Notes: a model not told the origin generated them from the sequence alone. A stretch of DNA of 55,876 nt from Thermodesulfovibrionia bacterium (GCA_030694425.1 JAUXYI010000018.1:1-55876), one strand, 5' to 3'; positions 41,396 through 50,105 are shown, counted from the first letter of the stretch. Numbers and translations are program-made.

Positions 41396-41839
41396 TAAAA
41401 CAGCCTTAAATATCCCTTCAGGTATTGGAGAATATTCTATGAGCTGTAAAGAAAAAGCCTTATCAATTATATCAGGTTCTATCATATGCCTTTTAAGAAT
41501 GGAGGTGATTTTTTCCAGCACCGATGACAGGTCGCTGCCAATATGTCCGCTGCTTATATCCTGCAATATTTTTCTTGTAATAAGGAGTGAAGAAAGCTCC
41601 TCATCTGAAAGATATATAAAAGGCAGAGAAAATGTATTGTCTTTATAGCAGTAGCCCTTTTTGCTTTTGTCATAAACAAGAGGGCAGTTCAATCTGTCCC
41701 GCATAAATTCTATGTCTCTTTGGGCAGTCTTGGCAGATATTTCAAATTGGCTTGCCAGTGATGTTGCATTAGGGTATTTTTTATTCTTTGTTTTACTGTC
41801 AAACCAGATAAATCTTTCATAGATATTCTTGCTGCCCAT
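41369..41839 (-). pseudogene. Truncated YafY/WYL-type transcription regulator
   Basis: 156 residues against about 310-330 for the family. The helix-turn-helix (NATSLASQFEISAKTAQRDI followed by EFMRDRLNCPLVYDKSKKGY) and the beginning of the middle helical region are present; the WYL ligand domain is missing. The frame ends just after ILEG-like VLEGCGAGRT, exactly where the WYL domain normally begins. Could still bind DNA, but is likely a remnant. Confidence 0.75.
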
Positions 41840-41910
41840 ATTTTAAGCAAAAAAGGATAATTTATAAAAATTAATAACTCGCTCCTTCAAAATTCATTTG
41901 AATTGGTATC

Positions 41911-42219
41911 TTAACCGCCGATTATGCTCTTGTCTTCTACAATAGCCTCGTGCATTTCTCTCTGCATGGCGGGGTAAGTAACAGTTATCCACTCATTACC
42001 AAAATGATGTGTCAGCATATTAAGTGCATGGAGATTGTCGGTCTCTATGATAAATATAATCCTTAGTGGTGATTTTCCGACCACCTCGTATCTGTCTATC
42101 CTTTTGCACATCTTCTGAAAAATTTTGTCCCTGCCTTTTTTATACCATTCTTCCCTTTCCCTGTTTATTGCACCTATAGAGACTTCTTCTTTTGCATCAA
42201 AAACGGAAATATAAAGCAT
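41911..42219 (-). CDS. Small conserved protein, DUF3303-like
   Basis: 102 residues: MLYISVFDAKEEVSIGAINR, GKSPLRIIFIIETDNLHALN, FGNEWITVTYPAMQREMHEA. Alpha-beta pattern like a ferredoxin-fold (ABM/DUF3303) domain. The ATG at 42219 is preferred over a GTG inside the GGGAGG ribosome binding site. Lies downstream of acs across a nested repeat; function unknown. Confidence 0.72.
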   Translation of the reverse strand: MLYISVFDAKEEVSIGAINREREEWYKKGRDKIFQKMCKRIDRYEVVGKSPLRIIFIIETDNLHALNMLTHHFGNEWITVTYPAMQREMHEAIVEDKSIIGG

Positions 42220-42240
42220 AAGCACCTCCCTTTTATTTAT

Positions 42241-42464
42241 CGTAATGAGTAATGCGTTATGCGTGATAAGTAATTATACTAAAAGCAAAAAATAAGTTTA
42301 CATACCCCCACACCCTACCCCTCACCCACACGGGGAGTGGGGACTCTAAAATCCCCCCTCCCTTGACGGGAGGGGGCGAGGGGGAGGGTGAATTATGTAA
42401 TTTTATTTAATTCCTTTAATATAATATCTTAAAACTCATTACGCATTACGGATTACGCATCACG
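42241..42464. repeat. Nested repeats: family B element inside family F arms
   Basis: Outer arms GTAATGAGTAATGCGTTATG (left) and CTCATTACGCATTACGGATT (right) enclose C-rich/G-rich family B palindromes at about 42301-42391 (CCCTCCCTTGACGGGAGGG core). The right arm also encodes the end of acs: its last residues Val-Met-Arg-Asn-Pro and the stop codon are repeat sequence. Confidence 0.75.
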
Positions 42465-44431
42465 ATTTTTCTTCCCTCTATTATCTTTTCTACTACATTC
42501 GGGTCAGCAAGCGTGGTAGTATCGCCTATCTCACCTTCTTTGCCTTCTAATATCTTTCTCAAAATCCTTCTCATTATTTTTCCGCTTCTGGTTTTCGGGA
42601 GCCCGTCTACAAATTGTATTTCATCTGGCTTAGCAATAGGCCCTATCTCCCTTTTTATTTCTTCAACGAGTTCTTTTTCCAGTTCCTTGCTTTCCTTAAA
42701 ACCGCTTTTCAGGATAACAAATGAATATATACCCTGTCCTTTGATATCATGCGGAAAACCGACTACCGCAGCCTCTGCTACAGCAGAATTGGCGACAAGT
42801 GCGCTTTCTATTTCTGCGGTACCCAGCCTGTGCCCTGATACATTTATTACATCATCTATCCTGCCGAGCAGGAGATAATCTCCGTCACTGTCAACCCTTG
42901 CTCCGTCTCCGCTGAAATAATTTCCTTTATACTGAGAAAAATAAGTCTCTTTATATCGCTCCGGATTGCCGTAAATAGTTCTTGCTATCCCTGGCCATGC
43001 ATTTTTAATAACAAGGGCGCCGTCTTCATCATTTCCTGCTATAGAGCCGTCGGGTTTCATCACAGCCGGCTCTATTCCAAAAAATGGTCTTCCGGCAAAG
43101 CTGGGTTTCATTGGCACTGCGCCTGGCAGCGAGGAAATAAGTATGCCTCCTGTTTCAGTCTGCCACCATGTATCCACTACCGGGCATCTTCCCTGTCCTA
43201 TATTTCTGTGATACCACAGCCATGCCTCCGGGTTTATAGGCTCGCCAACAGAGCCTAAAAGTCTGAGAGCGCTCAGGTCATTCTTTTTTGTCCATTCTTC
43301 ACCCTCTTTTGCAAGCGCCCTTATAACAGTAGGAGCAGTATAAAATATATTCACCTGGTGTTTCTCTACTACTTCCCAGTATTTGTTGGGTTTTGGATAA
43401 GTAGGAACGCCTTCAAACATTATGCTCGTAGCTCCATTACTTAGAGGGCCATAGACTATATAAGAATGGCCTGTTATCCAGCCAATGTCTGCAGTGCACC
43501 AGAAGGTATCTTCTTCGTGATAATCAAAAATATATTTAAATGTAACCGCAGTATAAAGCAGGTACCCTGCAGTTGTATGAAGCAGTCCTTTTGGCTTTCC
43601 TGTGCTCCCGCTTGTATAGAGGATGAAAAGAGGGTCTTCTGCGTCCATCTCTTCGGGTTCGCACTGTGACGATATGTCTTCCTTTTTAAGTTCCTCTTCA
43701 GCGTAGATATCCCTGCCTTCTCTCATATTCACGATATTGCCTGTTCTTGTGAATATAAGACATCGCTCTATAGTCGGTGTTTCTTCCATGGCAATATCTG
43801 CATTTTTTTTGAGAGGGATTACCTTCCCTGCACGGAACGAGCCGTCAGATGTAACAAGGACTCTTGCCTGACAGTCATTAATCCTCTCTCTCAGGGCAAA
43901 GGCGCTGAACCCGCCGAAAACCACACTGTGCACAGCGCCAATTCTGCTGCATGCCAGCATACCAATGGCAAGTTCAGGAATCATGGGCAGATAGAAGACC
44001 ACCCTGTCGCCTTTTTTAACCCCTAAATTTTTAAGCAGATTTGCAAACCTGCATACAAGCCAATGAAGTTCTTTATATGTGAAAGTCCTGGTCTCGCCGT
44101 TTTCTCCTTCCCAGATGAGCGCTGCCTTGTTTTTTCTGAAGGTTTTTAAATGCCTGTCCAGACAGTTGTAGGAGACATTTAATTTTCCGCCGATAAACCA
44201 CTTAATTTCAGGCTTAATAAAATCACGTTCCATCACTTTATCCCATTTTTTAAACCATGAGATATTTTTTTCTGCCATCTCTGCCCAGAAACTTTCGGGG
44301 TCATTAATTGATTTCCGGTACATATCCTGATACTCGGCTATGCTCTTAACGTGTGCATTTTTTGAAAATTCCTCAGAAGGCGGAAAGGTCTTATGCTCTT
44401 TATGTAAAACCGGGATTTCTTTATCCCCCAT
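42446..44431 (-). CDS. acs: Acetyl-CoA synthetase (AMP-forming)
   Basis: 661 residues. ACAS_N domain ([20 protein letters not shown]), ATP motif [54 protein letters not shown], and the acetylatable Lys in [13 protein letters not shown]. Activates acetate for carbon assimilation. Monocistronic, with repeat sequence at its 3-prime end. Confidence 0.96.
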   Translation of the reverse strand: MGDKEIPVLHKEHKTFPPSEEFSKNAHVKSIAEYQDMYRKSINDPESFWAEMAEKNISWFKKWDKVMERDFIKPEIKWFIGGKLNVSYNCLDRHLKTFRKNKAALIWEGENGETRTFTYKELHWLVCRFANLLKNLGVKKGDRVVFYLPMIPELAIGMLACSRIGAVHSVVFGGFSAFALRERINDCQARVLVTSDGSFRAGKVIPLKKNADIAMEETPTIERCLIFTRTGNIVNMREGRDIYAEEELKKEDISSQCEPEEMDAEDPLFILYTSGSTGKPKGLLHTTAGYLLYTAVTFKYIFDYHEEDTFWCTADIGWITGHSYIVYGPLSNGATSIMFEGVPTYPKPNKYWEVVEKHQVNIFYTAPTVIRALAKEGEEWTKKNDLSALRLLGSVGEPINPEAWLWYHRNIGQGRCPVVDTWWQTETGGILISSLPGAVPMKPSFAGRPFFGIEPAVMKPDGSIAGNDEDGALVIKNAWPGIARTIYGNPERYKETYFSQYKGNYFSGDGARVDSDGDYLLLGRIDDVINVSGHRLGTAEIESALVANSAVAEAAVVGFPHDIKGQGIYSFVILKSGFKESKELEKELVEEIKREIGPIAKPDEIQFVDGLPKTRSGKIMRRILRKILEGKEGEIGDTTTLADPNVVEKIIEGRKIVMRNP

Positions 44432-44602
44432 TTTAACCCCCTTTAGTTTAAAAATTACAATTTTGGGTAAAAGACGTGAAATCTATGGGTAATTATATCA
44501 CACCCTAATGGAATACAGGATGTAAAGGCAAACTACACGGATATAATAACAAATCTTAAATTGTTAATCTATGGTGTGATGCTATAAGGAATCTTCAAAT
44601 AT

Positions 44603-45019
44603 TCAGTTTTCAAACAAAGCGAGAAATTCCTCTGGGGTTAAAACAGGGATTTTGTCATTAACATAGTCATCCTTATTTCTCGTGATGATACAATCTGCTT
44701 TTACTTTAATCGTGGAATAATACTGAACAGCATCCTCAAAATCCTTAAAGTCAGCGGTTAAGGACAAATCTATTACCTTCTCGTCAACTGCGGCAACGCT
44801 GAAGACAATCCTGATTTTTTCCAGAGTTTTTAGTGCTTTTGTTCTGTTTAGCTCTTTTGACAGCAGGTAGAAAAGGGTTGGAAAACTTAAGGCGCAGAGG
44901 TATCCTTTTAATTTTTTATCTTCAATCTTTTTGAATAACCTTGCAGCGGAATAATAAAAAGGTTCTCGCTTCAGAAAAATATCAAGTATGAAATTGATAT
45001 CACAGAGGACTGTTTTCAA
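44603..45019 (-). CDS. PIN-domain toxin
   Basis: 138 residues. Acidic motif positions are visible: D8 in LCDINFILDIFL, a central E/D region, DFKDFEDAVQYYS and IITRNKDDY with the final Asp. Probable ribonuclease toxin. Overlaps the upstream antitoxin gene by four bases. Confidence 0.88.
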   Translation of the reverse strand: MKTVLCDINFILDIFLKREPFYYSAARLFKKIEDKKLKGYLCALSFPTLFYLLSKELNRTKALKTLEKIRIVFSVAAVDEKVIDLSLTADFKDFEDAVQYYSTIKVKADCIITRNKDDYVNDKIPVLTPEEFLALFEN

Positions 45020-45270
45020 AGATATTTGTCCTCTATATGTTTCTTGTAGCTTTTAAGCAATTTTTTATTGTCAGCTTTTGAAGGCAGGATACCTGTTATT
45101 TCAGATAAGATAGGCGATTCTATTATTTCTTTCTTCTCTTGAAATGAAATAGACTTGAAATAATCCGAAACCATTCTTGACAGACTAACTTTTCTTGTCT
45201 TTGCCAGCCTTTTTGCATTTTTGATTAATGTTTCGTCCAGTCTTAATGTTAATTTTGCTCCCATATCCAA
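45016..45270 (-). CDS. Ribbon-helix-helix antitoxin
   Basis: 84 residues: KLTLRLDETLIKNAKRLAKT followed by RKVSLSRMVSDYFKSI, then a flexible tail that would bind the toxin. DUF6364-like. AGGAGG lies close to the ATG. Expected to repress its own promoter together with the PIN protein. Confidence 0.88.
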   Translation of the reverse strand: MDMGAKLTLRLDETLIKNAKRLAKTRKVSLSRMVSDYFKSISFQEKKEIIESPILSEITGILPSKADNKKLLKSYKKHIEDKYL

Positions 45271-45391
45271 ACCTCCTTGTCTATGACTCGTAGAGACGTA
45301 TATATTTTATTTTATTATACGTCATATGTCAAATGAAATTTTTTATGTCTATGACCCGTAGGGAAGTCAAAGTTACTGTTATGAAGGGTGG

Positions 45392-45475
45392 TTATTTATG
45401 GTTCTCTGGGTGTATTGCTTGTGAAGAGGAGGGGAAGGGAACAACAACGACATCACCCTTTACAAACTTTGCCAT
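45392..45475 (-). pseudogene. N-terminal fragment of a MazF/PemK toxin
   Basis: 27 codons: MAKFVKGDVVVVPFPSSS and nine more residues, then TAA. The opening matches MazF/PemK toxins (G-D-V-V-V-V-P-F-P), which need about 110 residues. Its ATG overlaps the antitoxin stop, the normal coupling, so the pair was once complete. Confidence 0.75.
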
Positions 45476-45654
45476 GCTTCGTCTTCCTCTGGTTTAAGCC
45501 AATCTTTTTTGAGAGAAGATTCACTTGCAATGGCAGTGTCAAGCCTTTCCTTGATTATCTTTGTCTTTAGGAAGTGAACAAAATCCAACACTTCATCAAG
45601 AAAAGAATCGGGGACTTGGTTGATTTCATCTATAAGTAGTTCTTTTTTACTCAT
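45460..45654 (-). CDS. DUF2281-like antitoxin
   Basis: 64 residues: LLIDEINQVPDSFLDEVLDF and VHFLKTK, a disordered middle and a Trp-rich end (DEAWQSL). This is the common layout of DUF2281 antitoxins paired with PIN or MazF toxins. The MazF partner overlapping its stop is truncated, so the antitoxin is orphaned. Confidence 0.8.
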   Translation of the reverse strand: MSKKELLIDEINQVPDSFLDEVLDFVHFLKTKIIKERLDTAIASESSLKKDWLKPEEDEAWQSL

Positions 45655-45836
45655 GAGTTCCCTCCTTCCAATCGTTCTAAAACAATTATACCAAATTTAA
45701 CTCAGTTATTTTGCATTTATTCGTGTTAGCCGTCCGTTGCAGGCATTCATTAAAATAGAACCGTCCCATTTTTCTTTCCTATAGGGCAAAGACACGGCCT
45801 GTGCGTTTGTTATGTGGAGAGGGGTGCGTAATTTTT

Positions 45837-46082
45837 TTACGCAAAATTAACTACTGGAACTGAGCGCTTAACAGCAAAATTCTTCTTGTGCAACTTAATG
45901 CGTTCAATTTCATGCAGTGTTTCTGCCTCAAGGTAACTTTCTCCGCAGTGAGGGCAAGTTACAATAGGGACATTTTCTATTACCAAAATGTCTTTGCCCT
46001 TGCCGTATGTCCTTGCCACCCTACGGATACGAGCACCCTGTTTCCCGCAATTATCACATATCATTTCTTTCCCTGTTCTCAT
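45837..46082 (-). CDS. YgiT-type zinc-finger antitoxin (second copy)
   Basis: 81 residues with CDNC near 9-12 and CPHC near 43-46, then YLEAETLHEIERI and a basic end. Same family as the gene at 6416-6706. The DUF4258 partner just upstream is cut short, so this copy lacks a working toxin. Confidence 0.82.
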   Translation of the reverse strand: MRTGKEMICDNCGKQGARIRRVARTYGKGKDILVIENVPIVTCPHCGESYLEAETLHEIERIKLHKKNFAVKRSVPVVNFA

Positions 46083-46219
46083 GGAAATATTATGGCACAG
46101 TGTTCAACATCATAGATCGACAGGGAATCATTATCCATCTCTTCTTCCCCGTAGATTGTCAAAATATATTCACGGTTGCGGATCTTATCCCGCATCTCTT
46201 TCAGAATCCGGTCAAACAT
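46079..46219 (-). pseudogene. N-terminal fragment of a DUF4258 protein
   Basis: 46 codons: MFDRILKEMRDKIRNREYIL, then EEEMDNDSLSIYDVEHCAI and a divergent IFP end. Homologous with the start of DUF4258 proteins, whose full length is about 90; the beta-rich half is gone. ATGA overlap with the YgiT-type gene is preserved. GAGAGGA precedes the ATG. Confidence 0.75.
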
Positions 46220-46382
46220 CAAATCCTCTCATTTCTTGTCTTTTCTCACAAACTTCATTATCACATAACTTATTTACAAGCGAAATATCCCCCTGTTTTT
46301 GGGGTTATAGACGAACCTGTTTCGTTTATCCCGATTCTGGCTGAGAAGCCATAATACCCTGTTGCCTGACTTTTTTTGTCAC

Positions 46383-46748
46383 TTACCACCTCCTTATCCC
46401 CAGATTCATACTGTCCAAAGGACTTTGAATTTTACTTATGTTTTTGGTACTAACATGGGTATAGATTTCAGTAGTTTTACTGTGAGCATGACCCAATAGC
46501 TCCTGTATGTACCTCAAATCAGTTCCAGCCTCTAATAAATGAGTCGCAAAACTGTGCCGCAAGGAATGCACCGTTATCTCTTTTTTTATCCCTGCCTTTT
46601 GACAAGAATGCTCCAGAATTTTTTGCACTGTTCTTATCGAAATATACCTGTCGGCCTCTGCCTGCACTGAGCGGCTAACGGGCGGAAAAGAAGCCCGAAG
46701 GGTTCGGACCATAGTATTTTTCGCCATGTTGTCGGTAGTTGTGGGCAA
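46383..46748 (-). pseudogene. Tyrosine recombinase (XerC/D-type integrase), C-terminal part
   Basis: 121 codons. The catalytic half from [12 protein letters not shown] to the end is intact: [38 protein letters not shown], giving H-x-x-R, H and the nucleophile Y. The first catalytic Arg and the core-binding domain are absent, replaced by about 35 unrelated residues. Marks past integration in this zone. Confidence 0.85.
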
Positions 46749-46753
46749 TATCT

Positions 46754-46942
46754 TTAAGCAACTTTCTTCTTTTTTTCTTTTGAAGGAATTGTTTGCAATT
46801 TAATCTGCCCCTCAGAGAGAATTTTATCCGCATCAGCCCTAATCTTTTCTATATATTCTTTCGGACTTAAATTCCTAACTTCGCCATAGACTTTCTCTTT
46901 CCATTCCCATACTTCAATTAATGATTTATCATACTTCCTCAT
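46754..46942 (-). CDS. Small hypothetical protein
   Basis: 62 residues, [40 protein letters not shown], with a Lys-rich end. Helical and charged, good ribosome binding site (GGAGGTG). I take it for a member of a small conserved family found next to toxin genes, but it has no toxin partner here. Confidence 0.6.
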   Translation of the reverse strand: MRKYDKSLIEVWEWKEKVYGEVRNLSPKEYIEKIRADADKILSEGQIKLQTIPSKEKKKKVA

Positions 46943-47172
46943 CCGACACCTCCATGGGAGTTATTAACTCCGGCATGACAACAAAAAGACATTTATGGAC
47001 AGACTCTACTTATGGTCTTCTTAGTTAAATTATTGATTAAAATCCTTATGTTGTCAAGAAATTTTATTTGTGGTGTTACGTAAAAATCATAATTAGACAT
47101 GTTAAATTGACCACTTGTTTCTTTGACGGAAAAGTAATATATTAGTTTCGTTATTCGTAGTTAGTTTGTTTC

Positions 47173-47199
47173 GTCATTCCTGCGAAAGCAGGAATCCAG
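47173..47199. repeat. Family A palindrome, left copy beside the GIY-YIG gene
   Basis: Starts GTCATTCCTGCGAAAGCAGG and ends AATCCAG. The copy at 47501-47527 is its inverse with one mismatch in 27 bases. Confidence 0.9.
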
Positions 47200-47208
47200 A
47201 GATATTGA

Positions 47209-47526
47209 ATGAAGAAATTTTATGTTTATATCCTTTGTAATAAACGAAATGGCACCTTATATACAGGCATTACATCCGATCTTATTAAGCGTATTTATGA
47301 ACACAAAAATAATCTGGTTGAAGGTTTTACTCAGAAACACAATGTTCACCGGTTAGTCTGGTATGAGATACATGAAACAGCAGAGACTGCCATCAGTAGA
47401 GAAAAACAAATAAAGGTATGGAAACGGCAGTGGAAACTGAGACTTATAGAGGAGAATAATCCTGAATGGAATGATTTATATGATATTATTTGTGAAGACA
47501 CTGGATTCCTGCCTTCGCAGGAATGA
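47209..47526 (+). CDS. Small GIY-YIG endonuclease (UPF0213-like)
   Basis: 105 residues. FYVYILCNKRNGTLYTGITS is the GIY-YIG core, followed by R28-region LIKRIYEHKNN, HRLVWYEIHETAETAISREK and IKVWKRQWKLRLIEENNPEW with the catalytic Glu. Single-domain members of this family are common and of uncertain role. The last eight residues (TGFLPSQE) and the stop codon are written by the right-hand family A palindrome. Upstream ATG has only weak ribosome binding support. Confidence 0.9.
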   Translation: MKKFYVYILCNKRNGTLYTGITSDLIKRIYEHKNNLVEGFTQKHNVHRLVWYEIHETAETAISREKQIKVWKRQWKLRLIEENNPEWNDLYDIICEDTGFLPSQE

Positions 47527-47527
47527 C
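47501..47527. repeat. Family A palindrome, right copy, overlapping the GIY-YIG stop
   Basis: CTGGATTCCTGCCTTCGCAG followed by GAATGAC. Inverse of the left copy; contains the TGA stop of the endonuclease gene. Confidence 0.9.
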
Positions 47528-47697
47528 ACAATAAAAAGAGAGAACTTACCTAACAATGATGTCTACAAATGCTTTCTCATATGTCCATAGATGATTTTTA
47601 TGTAACAGAAATTTTATTTGTGGTTATTTGAGGTAATGAATTTAAAACGTGTTAGAGAGAATGGGAAGGTTTTTAGTTTTATCCTAAAAACGGCAGT

Positions 47698-47790
47698 TAG
47701 CCGCTGATTTGCGCAGATTGACGCGGATTTTTCAATGAGTTACAAGAAGTTTTTATTCTTATCGGTGTTTATCTGTGTTTATCTGTGGCC
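47698..47790. repeat. Family D repeat downstream of aroA
   Basis: AGCCGCTGATTTGCGCAGAT, TTGACGCGGATTTTTC and GTGTTTATCTGTGTTTATCT, matching words at 1481-1696 and 52323-52418. Confidence 0.65.
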
Positions 47791-47807
47791 AAATGCTTTT
47801 TATATTT

Positions 47808-49118
47808 TTATTGCTGCAGTTTCTCCAGCATCTCCATAAACCCCGGGAATGATGTATTTACACACTCCGTATCTTCAACAATAGTTTCTCCATCAGCAAC
47901 AAGTCCGGCGATTGCCATGGACATTGCGACCCTGTGGTCGCCGTAACTCTGAGTGGTAGCCCCCTTAAGCCTTGCTCTGCCTTTAATAATAATGCCGTCT
48001 TCAAGTTCTTCAACTTCAACGCCCATCTTTCTTAATTCTTTAGACATGGAGGCTATGCGGTCTGATTCTTTTACCCTTAATTCTTTAGCGCCTGTTATTT
48101 TTGTTGTTCCCTGTGCTGCGGATGCAGCAATACAGAGGATTGGGAATTCGTCAATAGCCCTTGGAATCATATCACCGCCGATTTCTATGCCGGTAAGTCG
48201 TGAATATTTTACGGATATGTCAGAAACAGGCTCTCCGGAGACTTCACGCTTATTTCCAATTGTTATATCAGCGCCCATCATTTTAAGAATGTCCAATAAT
48301 CCTGTTCTTGTAGGATTTATGCCGACATTTTTTATTAATATCTTTGAATCAGGGACAATGGCGCCTGCCACAATAAAAAATGCTGCTGAAGAAAAATCTC
48401 CGGGAATAGTTGTATCCAGAGGTTTAAGTTTAGCTTTGCCGGTTACGCTGACTTTGAGATCTTTTATTTCAATATTAACGCCTGCTGCTTTTAGCATCCT
48501 CTCTGTATGGTCTCTTGATTTTTCCGGCTCGCTGACAGATGTAACACCGTCGCAGTAAAGTCCTGCAAGGAGAACCGCTGATTTAACCTGTGCACTTGCC
48601 ACTGGAGATTTATAGTCAATTGGTTTTAACTTTCCTCCTTTTATGTTGAGAGGAGGATAGCCGCCTTTTTCTGATTGGATAACAGCGCCCATTTCTGTGA
48701 GGGGCGTAATGACTCTCTGCATTGGTCTGCGCATTAGAGAGGAGTCTCCTATGAGTGTGGCAGAGAACGGCTGACCTGCAAGCACCCCGCATAAAAGCCT
48801 CATTGTAGTCCCTGAATTACCGCAGTCAATAATGTCTTTGGGTGTCTTTAAGCCCATCAACCCTTTGCCATGAATTATTAAATCTGCCTTTTGTCTGTGT
48901 TCTGTGTTCTGTGTTCTGTGTTCTTCTATTTCAATTCCCATTTGCCTGAAGGCATTGCATGTTCTTAAAGGATCTTCTGCATTGAGGAAATTTCTGATTA
49001 TGCTTTTCCCTTCCGACAGCGAAGAAATAATTGATGCCCTGTGAGAAATGGATTTGTCAGGAGGGGGAGAGATTTCTCCTTTTAGAGGTCTTTCATATTT
49101 TATATTTATCTGACTCAA
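47808..49118 (-). CDS. aroA: 3-phosphoshikimate 1-carboxyvinyltransferase (EPSP synthase)
   Basis: 436 residues. PPDKSISHRASI, DCGNSGTTMRLL, SSLMRRPMQRVI, DFSSAAFF, RAIDEFPILCIAA and KESDRIASM are the standard substrate-binding motifs. I start at TTG (49118), seven bases after AGGAAGG, which gives LSQINIKYERPLKGE; a longer frame runs back into tyrA without support. Overlaps the end of tyrA by 26 bases. Residues about 71-84 (EHRTQNTEHRQK) come from a CTGTGTT heptamer repeat inserted in frame between two conserved segments. Confidence 0.94.
   Translation of the reverse strand: MSQINIKYERPLKGEISPPPDKSISHRASIISSLSEGKSIIRNFLNAEDPLRTCNAFRQMGIEIEEHRTQNTEHRQKADLIIHGKGLMGLKTPKDIIDCGNSGTTMRLLCGVLAGQPFSATLIGDSSLMRRPMQRVITPLTEMGAVIQSEKGGYPPLNIKGGKLKPIDYKSPVASAQVKSAVLLAGLYCDGVTSVSEPEKSRDHTERMLKAAGVNIEIKDLKVSVTGKAKLKPLDTTIPGDFSSAAFFIVAGAIVPDSKILIKNVGINPTRTGLLDILKMMGADITIGNKREVSGEPVSDISVKYSRLTGIEIGGDMIPRAIDEFPILCIAASAAQGTTKITGAKELRVKESDRIASMSKELRKMGVEVEELEDGIIIKGRARLKGATTQSYGDHRVAMSMAIAGLVADGETIVEDTECVNTSFPGFMEMLEKLQQ
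48892..48926. repeat. In-frame family C heptamers inside aroA
   Basis: TCTGTGTTCTGTGTTCTGTG plus a further unit, five heptamers in all; encodes a Thr/Glu/His/Gln-rich loop in EPSP synthase. Related to 16359 and 16734. Confidence 0.8.
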
Positions 49119-49965
49119 GGATTTGCCTTCCTGCCTTTGCTTTCTGGAATTCCTTTTCAAGATTGTCCCAATCGGAATTCTCAATAAGTTTTTTTATATG
49201 GGTTATAGAAGACAGAAAACGGTCAAGCGATTTAAGTATATGTTCCTTATTATAATGGCAGATATCCCGCCACAGTTCCGGAGGGCTTAATGCAATCCTT
49301 GTCATGTCCCTGAGCCCGCGTCCGCCGTGAGGAAGAATATTTTCATTTAAATCCATGATAGCATTTATAAGCACATAGGCAAGCACATGCGGCAGATGGC
49401 TTACTGCAGCAAAGATTGCATCATGTTCATCAGGAGACATTAAAACAGTTTTTGCTCCTAAAGTATTCCAGAGTTCAAAAACCTTTTCCAAAGCCGTTTT
49501 ATCTGTATTTTCATCAGGAGTGATGATGCACCGTGTATTATTAAAGAGGTCCGGTGATGCAGCGTTTACACCTGAGCATTCTTTGCCTGCAATTGGATGC
49601 GCTCCCACAAAACTTACACCTTCGGGCATTAACTTTTTAAGTTCTTTTATTACCTCAGCCTTGACGCTTCCGACGTCAGTGACTATTGCACCTTTTTTTA
49701 TGTTTTGCTTTATTCCTTCTACTATTTCTGAAAATTGACCTACTGGCGTTGCAAGCAGGATTAAGTCAGCGTCTTTGACTCCTTCTGCCGGTTCTGTAGA
49801 GAATTCGTCTATAACCCCTAAATCTTTTGCCTTGATAATGTTTTCTTTTTTTCTCCCTATGCCAATTATCGTGCCTTTAAATCCCTTTTTTTTAAGCGCA
49901 AGGGCAAATGAGCCGCCTATAAGTCCTACGCCGATTATAGCAATCCGATTAAAGTTCATATTCAT
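49093..49965 (-). CDS. tyrA: Prephenate dehydrogenase
   Basis: About 290 residues from MNMNFNRIAIIGVGLIGGSF; NAD-binding GxGxxG, then DLILLATPVGQFSEIV, VTDVGSVKAEVI, FVGAHPIAGKE with the catalytic His, and VSHLPHVLAYVL. Makes 4-hydroxyphenylpyruvate for tyrosine. The frame is open for 15 codons upstream, but that DNA is a family B palindrome. In operon order pheA-hisC-aroF-tyrA-aroA. Confidence 0.94.
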   Translation of the reverse strand: MNMNFNRIAIIGVGLIGGSFALALKKKGFKGTIIGIGRKKENIIKAKDLGVIDEFSTEPAEGVKDADLILLATPVGQFSEIVEGIKQNIKKGAIVTDVGSVKAEVIKELKKLMPEGVSFVGAHPIAGKECSGVNAASPDLFNNTRCIITPDENTDKTALEKVFELWNTLGAKTVLMSPDEHDAIFAAVSHLPHVLAYVLINAIMDLNENILPHGGRGLRDMTRIALSPPELWRDICHYNKEHILKSLDRFLSSITHIKKLIENSDWDNLEKEFQKAKAGRQILESDKYKI

Positions 49966-49983
49966 AAATTTAAAAATGTTTGT

Positions 49984-50105
49984 CCCCCTCACCCTAACCC
50001 TCTCCCGCAAGGGGAGAGGGAATGCCCTTTTTATCTATCTCCTACCAGAGACGTATCCTTTATAATCTCCCCTCCCTTGATGGGAGGGGATGAAGGGGAG
50101 GGTGA
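49984..50105. repeat. Two family B palindromes between aroF and tyrA
   Basis: CCCTCTCCCGCAAGGGGAGA at about 49999-50018 and CCCTCCCTTGATGGGAGGGG further on. A hairpin inside a five-gene operon could modulate expression or mRNA stability of tyrA and aroA. Confidence 0.75.

Larger units (their letters stand above)
47057..47624. mobile_element. Small element with terminal inverted repeats, direct-repeat flanks and a GIY-YIG gene
   Basis: Flanks: an exact 18-base direct repeat, AGAAATTTTATTTGTGGT, at 47057-47074 and 47607-47624. Immediately inside: inverted ends GTTACGTAAAAATCAT (47075-47090) and ATGATTTTTATGTAAC (47591-47606), 15 of 16 bases matching, with a further GACAT match a few bases in. 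The 532-base interior holds a GIY-YIG endonuclease gene between inverted copies of the family A palindrome. The structure is that of a mobile cassette with a target duplication; no transposase is inside. Confidence 0.7.

Noticed and set aside
47953-48558. 201-codon open frame on the plus strand opposite aroA
   Set aside because: Antisense shadow of a clear EPSP synthase gene; no ribosome binding site and no protein-like domain pattern.
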